Shown here piece after piece: positions 8,330-13,330 of a stretch of 13,330 nt of DNA. A model generated the notes under the pieces. It was not told the DNA's origin and made no database searches. It saw only the letters and a program-made list of their open reading frames with translations. The position numbers and the translations under genes were made by a program. The first letter of the stretch is position 1, and each line of letters begins with the position of its first letter. Source of the DNA: JAERML01 sp035687895 (GTDB lineage: Bacteria > Bacteroidota > Ignavibacteria > UBA10030 > UBA6906); the NCBI GenBank assembly GCA_035687895.1, contig DASRUE010000207.1, forward strand, positions 1 through 13,330. Reading direction: 5' to 3'.

Positions 8330-8749
8330 TTACCGGGGTAGATACTTCACAAGGCGAACTTCATTCGTCTGACCGGGCCGAATGTTATACTCGATCTTGT
8401 CCATCAGTGTCTTCATCAGGTAAACACCCAATCCTCCCTTCCGGTAGTGGGAGAGGTACTCTTTCATGTCCGGCGCTTGCACATCGGCCGGGTTGAAATT
8501 CTTTCCGTTATCATGGATCACTACTTCAAATGCGAGCTCAGCCGGTTTGACCGTGATCGAGATTTTCTTACCCGGGTCAAATTGATATGCGTGCTTGATG
8601 ATATTGGTACAGGCCTCGTCCACTGCGAGGGCGATCTTGCTTACCTCCTCATCTGAGAACCCGAATTCCCTAGCAGCAGCCGAAATAAACTCGCGCACTG
8701 CAATCAAGCGCTCGGTACGACTTTCAATATGGATGGTCTTCGGCTTCAC
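8330..8749 (-). CDS. RsbW/SpoIIAB-like serine kinase (HATPase_c anti-sigma type)
   Basis: A 139-residue GHKL ATPase, the normal size for RsbW-like switch kinases. The N-box DEACTNIIKHAY (44-55, Asn49), the G1 box VIHDNGKNF (77-85, Asp80 and Gly82) and the G2 box GGLGVYLMKTLMD (105-117) are all present. There is no phospho-acceptor or sensor domain, which argues against a two-component histidine kinase. Family members bind a target, often a sigma factor, and phosphorylate a STAS antagonist. The STAS gene ends 12 nt upstream. The start codon is GTG 8749; a purine-rich GGGGAG lies inside the end of the STAS gene, about 16 nt before it, so coupling to STAS translation is plausible. No sigma factor is encoded in the window, so the true target is unknown. 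Confidence 0.9.
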   Translation of the reverse strand: MKPKTIHIESRTERLIAVREFISAAAREFGFSDEEVSKIALAVDEACTNIIKHAYQFDPGKKISITVKPAELAFEVVIHDNGKNFNPADVQAPDMKEYLSHYRKGGLGVYLMKTLMDKIEYNIRPGQTNEVRLVKYLPR

Positions 8750-8761
8750 GAACGCTGTTGA

Positions 8762-9118
8762 CTATCTCCCCTTTTCAAAGAATTTCCTGACAGCTTCGCC
8801 TTCATCCTTGAAGATTTCGTAAAGAAGCGGAAAGCCCAGGAGGTCGAACACGTTATAGACCTTGGGAGACATGTTCGTCAACTTAATATCGCCCGCATTC
8901 TTCCGGACGTCCTCAATGTACGCCATGAAGACGCCAAGACCGGCGCTGCTAATGTAGGAGAGGTCTTTGCAATTCACCACAATTCGATATCGCTGGCTCG
9001 TCAGAAGCTGGGTGAATGCCTCCTCCAGTTTCGGTGCGGTGTGCGCATCCAGGTATCCCTTGAGCTCAAGGACGCTGACATTGTTTGTCTCCCGCTGGGC
9101 TATCTTGAATTCGCTCAT
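8762..9118 (-). CDS. STAS-domain anti-sigma factor antagonist (RsbV/SpoIIAA-like)
   Basis: A 118-residue single STAS domain. VSVLELKGYLDAHTAPKLEEAF (about 14-35) is the first strand-helix block. The phosphorylation loop reads LSYISSAGLGVFMAY (53-67); by alignment with RsbV (DSTGLGV) the likely phospho-acceptor is Ser58. The protein continues to LLGFPLLYEIFKDEGEAVRKFF, the usual C-terminal helix. In partner switching the unphosphorylated form binds the HATPase kinase and frees that kinase's target. ATG 9118 has a strong ribosome binding site, AGAGGAG, 6 nt upstream, the clearest in the operon, which suggests higher expression than its neighbours. It lies 29 nt after the membrane phosphatase gene and 12 nt before the kinase gene. 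Confidence 0.93.
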   Translation of the reverse strand: MSEFKIAQRETNNVSVLELKGYLDAHTAPKLEEAFTQLLTSQRYRIVVNCKDLSYISSAGLGVFMAYIEDVRKNAGDIKLTNMSPKVYNVFDLLGFPLLYEIFKDEGEAVRKFFEKGR

Positions 9119-9147
9119 CTGAAACTCCTCTGGTTGCGAAACTTCTT

Positions 9148-11277
9148 TCAGTTCTCTTGACCTTTACCACACCACTTCAGAACGACCAGTGTAAGGTCAT
9201 CGTGGTTTGCCTGATGCTCCGTAAACGTCCTCACTGATTCCAAAACTTCATGTTTGATTTCTGAGGCATGTTTCTTACGAACCGCGACCGTTGCGTCCAG
9301 CAACCTCTCGTAGCCGAATTCGTCCTCGCCTCTCCGGGCTTCCGTAACGCCGTCTGTATAGAACATACAGATATCACCCGGGCGAAGTTGCACGGTATGT
9401 TCTTCAATGGATTGGGAAAACACCTCGCCATTACTCAATCCCAAACCCATTCCAGCAGGGCGAATATAACCAATGTGGTTGTCGGATACCAGCAGCATCG
9501 GACAATGTCCTGCGCGTGACAGCATCAGTTCGCCTGTCGTTGTATCCAAGACCGCATAGATGATACTGATGAATGAGCGCTTGTCGATGGAACTGGAAAG
9601 CGCTTCATGCGCTTTCATCATGAATTCCTTGGGCGAAGGATACATCCTGCTCAGAGCCTGGAATATGCCCTTCACCTCGGACATGTAGAAAGCCGCGGAG
9701 ACTCCTTTACCTGAAACGTCGCCGACAATAATCCCCAGCCTTCGCTCATCAAGGCGAACAAAATCGTAGTAATCTCCACCTACTTCAAACGCGGGTGTGG
9801 AGATCGCATCGATCTGCAGGGTAAGATACTGAGGTAAAGACTGTGGCAGGAGCCGCTTCTGCATGTCCTGGGCGAGCATCATCTCTCTTGTCAGCCTCTC
9901 ACGCTCGAGTGATGTTTTGATCAGGCGTGAATTCTCAATCGCGATGGTTGCCTGGTCTGCAAACGCGGAAATTACGTCCACGTCATCCTGGAAAAAGGAA
10001 TGATCCGTATCCTTCGTTGCATAGAGGATACCAACCAATCCGGAATGGGATACAAGCGGAACCACGACAAGCGAACCGATGGAGACCTTCTCTTTTTTCT
10101 CCCTCTTGAAACGCTTGTCATGGTACACATCGTCAACAACAATGGCGCGGCGTTCCTGTAGCACCTCGTCGCGTACGGTGTGCTCACCTGCCGGAAGCAA
10201 TGCGTCTACCTCCGCCCGGGTAATGTTCTTCATCCCTACAAGCTGGATGTGGTACTGTCCTGCGATCACGTGCGAGGACCCTGGAAGGTCGGCCTGGCGA
10301 TGGATTTCCTCGGGGGGATGAATGATCTCCAGCCAGCAACTCTTCGCTTCACACACCTGCAGCGTCATCGTCGTGACCGTATCGACCAGTTCGCCGAAAT
10401 CGAAGACTTGCGTTATCAGCTTACTCAGGTTGTGCAGCGAGGAGACCTCTGATGTCTTACGGTCAAAGGCCTCGGCCGTTGGGAGATGGAACAACGTGCT
10501 GACGAAAGCCATTCCAAAGTAGATGTTGCCAAACACGCATACCAGAGAAACAAATTCCGACAATGGATAGGAATAGTAAAGCAGCGACTTGTTAACAACC
10601 CCGGTTTGCAGAATGATATTAAGAACAATAAACGCTCCGAACAGGAAAAAGCCGTACACAAGGCTGAAGATCTTCTCCCGTTTGGTGAGATAGACGATCC
10701 ATGAAAGCCGGAACGAGTTTACAATCGCAAACGTCACCGCCAGACCAAACAGAATACTGACGATGACCTCTTTTTCCAATGGCTTCAAGCCTATGGTGGC
10801 CCCGGATGTGACGACCAGGAGCACAGTGAAGATCAAGAAGTTCCGTTGTGTCCCCTTTTTCCTCTTGTACATTGTGAGGTCACGAACCAGCCGGAAGACG
10901 AGAATGGCGAAGACACCGAAGAGAATACTGATGAATGAGGCGAGGAACAGAGTGTCATAGCCGAGAGGAATGAGCGAATAGTTCTTTGAGTCGAAGCCAT
11001 CCTGCGCCACGAAAGTCACGACAAGCCCGACGAGGAGCATCAGCACCGACGCGATCAGCAAGAGGCCGAGCTTCTTGACCGCATTTTGATCGCGCTGCGG
11101 CTTCAGCAACTCAAAGAAGAAAAACACAAGCACCGTTGCACCGATGATCAGCAGGTTGCGGATCACCCACAGGCCACTGATATCGAGCTCCACGTTCTTC
11201 TGGATCACGTCCATTGTGAACACAATAAGAACGAGAATCGATGCACCACCGAGAGAGAGTATCCGCCGCAGTTTCAT
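9148..11277 (-). CDS. Membrane PP2C phosphatase: 8-TM sensor, GAF and SpoIIE/RsbU domains
   Basis: A 709-residue protein. Hydrophobic segments lie at about 11-24, 37-57, 70-91, 107-131, 146-163, 171-190, 203-224 and 240-262, giving an 8-helix membrane region. The short linker LPTAEAFDRKTSEVSSLHNLS leads to a GAF domain (about 290-450, ending IAIENSRLI). The helix EMMLAQDMQKRLLP precedes the PP2C domain with VGGDYYD (499-505), VGDVSGKGVSAAF (518-530), FYTDGVTEARRG near 645 and HDDLT near 692. All PP2C metal ligands seem present, so it is probably an active phosphatase for the STAS protein encoded next. I do not recognise the membrane domain as a named sensor. ATG 11277 is preferred because residues before it (from GTG 11337) read as leader rather than protein; no strong ribosome binding site precedes it. 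Confidence 0.9.
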   Translation of the reverse strand: MKLRRILSLGGASILVLIVFTMDVIQKNVELDISGLWVIRNLLIIGATVLVFFFFELLKPQRDQNAVKKLGLLLIASVLMLLVGLVVTFVAQDGFDSKNYSLIPLGYDTLFLASFISILFGVFAILVFRLVRDLTMYKRKKGTQRNFLIFTVLLVVTSGATIGLKPLEKEVIVSILFGLAVTFAIVNSFRLSWIVYLTKREKIFSLVYGFFLFGAFIVLNIILQTGVVNKSLLYYSYPLSEFVSLVCVFGNIYFGMAFVSTLFHLPTAEAFDRKTSEVSSLHNLSKLITQVFDFGELVDTVTTMTLQVCEAKSCWLEIIHPPEEIHRQADLPGSSHVIAGQYHIQLVGMKNITRAEVDALLPAGEHTVRDEVLQERRAIVVDDVYHDKRFKREKKEKVSIGSLVVVPLVSHSGLVGILYATKDTDHSFFQDDVDVISAFADQATIAIENSRLIKTSLERERLTREMMLAQDMQKRLLPQSLPQYLTLQIDAISTPAFEVGGDYYDFVRLDERRLGIIVGDVSGKGVSAAFYMSEVKGIFQALSRMYPSPKEFMMKAHEALSSSIDKRSFISIIYAVLDTTTGELMLSRAGHCPMLLVSDNHIGYIRPAGMGLGLSNGEVFSQSIEEHTVQLRPGDICMFYTDGVTEARRGEDEFGYERLLDATVAVRKKHASEIKHEVLESVRTFTEHQANHDDLTLVVLKWCGKGQEN

Positions 11278-11287
11278 TGTACCGTGT

Positions 11288-11341
11288 TTATTCTGATGGG
11301 CGGTCCCACCGTGAGCAACGACGAGAACCTGTACCACTCAT
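11288..11341 (-). CDS. Possible 17-residue leader peptide upstream of the PP2C operon
   Basis: ATG 11341 opens a 17-codon frame (MSGTGSRRCSRWDRPSE) ending in TAA at 11288-11290, 10 nt before the phosphatase start. An AAAGGA motif lies 8 nt before the ATG, better than anything in front of the main gene. The peptide is rich in Arg and Ser, and its start codon sits in the 3' arm of a hairpin. Reinitiation could couple it to the phosphatase gene. It could equally be chance. Confidence 0.3.
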   Translation of the reverse strand: MSGTGSRRCSRWDRPSE

Positions 11342-11371
11342 GCGTGATTTCCTTTGATCTCACGTTGCATG
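11339..11371 (-). promoter_or_regulatory. Bulged hairpin in the leader of the PP2C operon
   Basis: On the minus strand CATG-CAA-CGTGA pairs with TCACGCATG: nine base pairs with a 3-nt CAA bulge and a 12-nt loop GATCAAAGGAAA. The loop displays the AAAGGA ribosome binding site, while the stem holds the ATG of the small leader frame. As DNA the imperfect dyad could instead be an operator. Confidence 0.4.
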
Positions 11372-11427
11372 TGCGATACTACCTGTTTGTTCTTCGGCAA
11401 TCATGGTGAAAAGTTACACCGATGAGA

Positions 11428-11443
11428 TGCCCCAAACGGGGCA
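11428..11443 (-). terminator. GC-rich hairpin after the TPR gene, possible terminator or attenuator
   Basis: TGCCCC-AAAC-GGGGCA forms a perfect 6-bp stem with a 4-nt loop, 26 nt after the stop of the TPR gene. No T-run follows on either strand, so it is not a textbook intrinsic terminator. It may slow polymerase or protect the 3' end between the TPR gene and the PP2C operon. Confidence 0.4.
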
Positions 11444-11469
11444 ACTGTCCGGGGGACGAGGTGTGCGAC

Positions 11470-12159
11470 TCAAACAGACAATTGCGCTATAAAGCGGTCG
11501 GCATCGCGCGCCGCACTTGATGTGGGGTAGCTCTTCTTCAGCTTCTTGTACAGGTCGAGGGCTTTCTCCTTCTCGCCCGCCAGGGCATAATTGGCGGCCG
11601 CATGATTCAGGTTATCCGCCGCATGTACATCCTTCCCATACTTGCTGGCAGCCTTCTCGAAGTAGTCTGCTGCTTCCTTGTATTCTCGCTTTGCTTCATA
11701 GCAGGCCGCAATCCCTGAGAGCCTCGAAACTTCCAAGACTTGATTACTCGTGCTGAAATCCTCGAAGGCTTCAAGTGCTTCATCGTACTTCCCCGTTAGG
11801 AAGTAGGCGTTGGCAAGATAGAATCGCGCCATATTGCCACCCTCGGTGCCGCCATAGTTTTCGACAATGGCCCTGAGCCCGGGGATGTTCCGTTCTGGCA
11901 CACCGTCGATCGCAATTTGATACTGGCCATTGTCGTACATCTGGTAAACTCGTCCGAGGTCAGTCATCGCTCTCTCGTTGTCCGCGTTCTTGTTCTTCAC
12001 ATAAAAGAACGTCCCTGCAACAATTACCAGGACTGCCACCAGACCCATGCTGATGTTCTTCTTGTGCGTTTCATAGAACGTTGTTGCCTTGAAGTACGTC
12101 GTCACCAGGGCGTCTTCCTTCATCTCTCTCTTGCTGATTTTCTTCTTTGGTCGCAGCAT
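11470..12159 (-). CDS. Membrane-anchored TPR protein (YfgM-like topology)
   Basis: A 229-residue protein. The N-terminus is strongly basic (MLRPKKKISKREMK), followed by one membrane helix at about 37-54 and a C-terminal part with three or so TPR-like repeats (about 108-139, 145-175, 184-216; for example YLANAYFLTGKYDEALEAFEDF and AANYALAGEKEKALDLYKKL). The positive N-terminus places the TPR region on the outer side of the membrane, the same topology as YfgM, the SecYEG-associated chaperone adaptor. CpoB/YbgF-like envelope proteins are another possibility. ATG 12159 has GGAGG about 13 nt upstream, somewhat far. The gene starts 47 bp downstream of tRNA-Arg with no visible terminator between, so the two may share a transcript. 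Exact function is not recognisable. Confidence 0.8.
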   Translation of the reverse strand: MLRPKKKISKREMKEDALVTTYFKATTFYETHKKNISMGLVAVLVIVAGTFFYVKNKNADNERAMTDLGRVYQMYDNGQYQIAIDGVPERNIPGLRAIVENYGGTEGGNMARFYLANAYFLTGKYDEALEAFEDFSTSNQVLEVSRLSGIAACYEAKREYKEAADYFEKAASKYGKDVHAADNLNHAAANYALAGEKEKALDLYKKLKKSYPTSSAARDADRFIAQLSV

Positions 12160-12206
12160 GCGTGATTCGAATCCTCCGTATGATTGAAATGATGTTAAAC
12201 AATTTG

Positions 12207-12280
<74 letters not shown>

Positions 12281-12348
12281 ATCTGCTGTTCTTGTGAGGA
12301 TGTTCCGGCAGGAGTCTGGAACACCCCTTCAATGCAGCTCAAATTACC

Positions 12349-12385
12349 AAAAAAAACGCTGGCATTCAACCTAAAAGTTGACGCC
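12349..12385 (-). terminator. Intrinsic terminator of the ABC permease gene
   Basis: On the minus strand GGCGTCAAC (12377-12385) pairs with GTTGA-A-TGCC (12361-12370): nine pairs including one G-T, with a single bulged A. The 6-nt loop TTTTAG contains the permease stop codon TAG. Four bases (AGCG) later comes a run of eight T (12349-12356). This insulates the tRNA gene from permease transcription. Confidence 0.75.
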
Positions 12386-13330
12386 TTGCTCTGCACCCGA
12401 GGCGCGCCCCAGCCGGTTGGCGGCAAATGTGAGGCCGAGGATGAGAAGTAGCAGGACAACACAATACGCAGCCGCCGAACCGAAGTTGTACGCGCGAAGT
12501 TGTGAAAGAATTTCCACAGCTACCGGTCGCGACGAATACGAATACAAGAGGATCGATGAGACAAACTCCCCTAGCGCAGCAATCAGGGTAAGCAGACTGC
12601 CGGACACGATTCCGGGAAGTATCATAGGGAGGACAATCCTGCGGAACACGGTGAACGACCCCGCGCCGAACGACTGCCCTGCTTCCATCAATGAATCATC
12701 CACTTGCGCGAGCGCAGCAGTGGTTGAGCGAATCACCAACGGATAGGTGCGAATGAAATAGGCAAGCGGAAGAATCCAAAAGCTCCCGACGAGGACCGTG
12801 TAACCGCTGAAGAGTGTGGGTGTATTGAACGCGAGAATAAGGCTGATTGCAATAACCGTTCCGGGAATGGCAAATGGAAGATTCAGTAGAATCTCTGCAA
12901 GCAGACGCCCGCGTTTCAATCCTCCCTTCACGACAAGAAAAGCGGCAGTGACACCCAGCGCAATCGCAGCCACAACGGTAAGAAGACCCATCACCATACT
13001 GTTCCTGAGAGGCTCAAAAACATGGGGATCCTCGAGCAGTTTGTGATAGTTCATGGCGGTGAATTCTGTTGGAAGCAATTGCCAGGTCCACGACCCCTCT
13101 CGAACAAAAGAGATAAGTATGATGGTCAAGATCGGGAGCAATTCGATCGCGAGCAGTGTGGTGGTAACCAAGACCAGCAACCTTCTTGCAAAGGGCGAGA
13201 GTGATATTGATCGAAGCAGGCTCGTACCTTTTGAGGCAACTACGGAGCGTGTGCTGATTGTCCGGCTAAGGATGATGAAGAACACGATGGAGATGCCGGT
13301 CAGTAGCACTGACTGGGCTGCGGCCAGATC
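12371..13330 (-). CDS. ABC importer permease, FbpB/ThiP type, C-terminal part (cut by window edge)
   Basis: The frame is open to the right edge, giving 319 visible residues (first codons DLAAAQSVLLTG), so the start lies outside; an in-frame GTG at 13309 is not a credible start. The visible part begins with a helix that would close a first membrane domain (SVLLTGISIVFFIIL). A complete binding-protein-dependent permease domain follows (about six helices), with the EAA loop EAGQSFGAGSFTVFRRIVLP near visible residue 216, which contacts the ATPase subunit. Two fused permease domains in one chain are typical of ferric iron (FbpB/AfuB), thiamine (ThiP) or similar importers. Substrate cannot be told without the binding protein and ATPase genes. 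The stop TAG sits in the loop of an intrinsic terminator, so this is the last gene of its operon. Confidence 0.88.
   Translation of the reverse strand, partial: DLAAAQSVLLTGISIVFFIILSRTISTRSVVASKGTSLLRSISLSPFARRLLVLVTTTLLAIELLPILTIILISFVREGSWTWQLLPTEFTAMNYHKLLEDPHVFEPLRNSMVMGLLTVVAAIALGVTAAFLVVKGGLKRGRLLAEILLNLPFAIPGTVIAISLILAFNTPTLFSGYTVLVGSFWILPLAYFIRTYPLVIRSTTAALAQVDDSLMEAGQSFGAGSFTVFRRIVLPMILPGIVSGSLLTLIAALGEFVSSILLYSYSSRPVAVEILSQLRAYNFGSAAAYCVVLLLLILGLTFAANRLGRASGAEQGVNF

Noticed and set aside
12301..12323. Inverted repeat TGTTCC / GGAACA between the permease and tRNA genes
   Set aside because: Six-bp arms with an 11-nt spacer and no T-run; too weak to call an operator or terminator without conservation data.

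Overview
All recognisable genes in this window lie on the minus strand, so transcription runs from high to low coordinates. Base composition looks close to 50% GC. The leucyl-tRNA synthetase carries a long insert before its VNWCEALGTVLANEEV motif, which I associate with Bacteroidota/Chlorobi-group enzymes. LPS-assembly genes point to a diderm, and Shine-Dalgarno sites are clear at some genes and absent at others. Together this suggests a free-living member of the FCB superphylum (Ignavibacteria-, Kapabacteria- or Chlorobi-like), probably from an environmental genome. That assignment is inference, not proof.

Layout from right to left. (1) 12371-13330 is the C-terminal part of an ABC importer permease of the FbpB/ThiP type, closed by a strong intrinsic terminator whose loop holds the stop codon. 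(2) 12207-12280 is tRNA-Arg(CCG), followed 47 bp later by a membrane-anchored TPR protein (11470-12159). (3) 6567-11277 is a four-gene partner-switching operon: an 8-TM + GAF + PP2C phosphatase, a STAS antagonist, an RsbW-like HATPase kinase, and a soluble GAF-GAF-PP2C phosphatase. Its leader (11288-11371) contains a bulged hairpin and a 17-codon ORF with a good ribosome binding site. (4) 6425-6566 is a 142-bp spacer holding an almost perfect 20-bp tandem duplication and a weak promoter-like pair. (5) 1-6424 is a tightly packed run: a tyrosine recombinase-like protein that has lost three of six catalytic residues, leuS, a WaaE-like family 2 glycosyltransferase, an MsbA-like ABC exporter, and the start of an O-antigen-ligase-like membrane protein. 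Neighbouring genes in this run are separated by 2-3 nt or overlap by 4 nt.

How the genes fit together. In the signalling operon the two phosphatases would dephosphorylate the STAS protein, each in response to a different input. Free STAS protein would then titrate the HATPase kinase away from an unidentified target; no sigma factor lies in the window. In the left block the glycosyltransferase, exporter and ligase-like protein fit lipid A-core extension, flipping and polymer attachment, while leuS is a housekeeping gene that shares the transcription unit. No stretch over 300 bp is without a gene. The most unusual items are the catalytically degenerate recombinase and the adjacent 20-bp tandem repeat.
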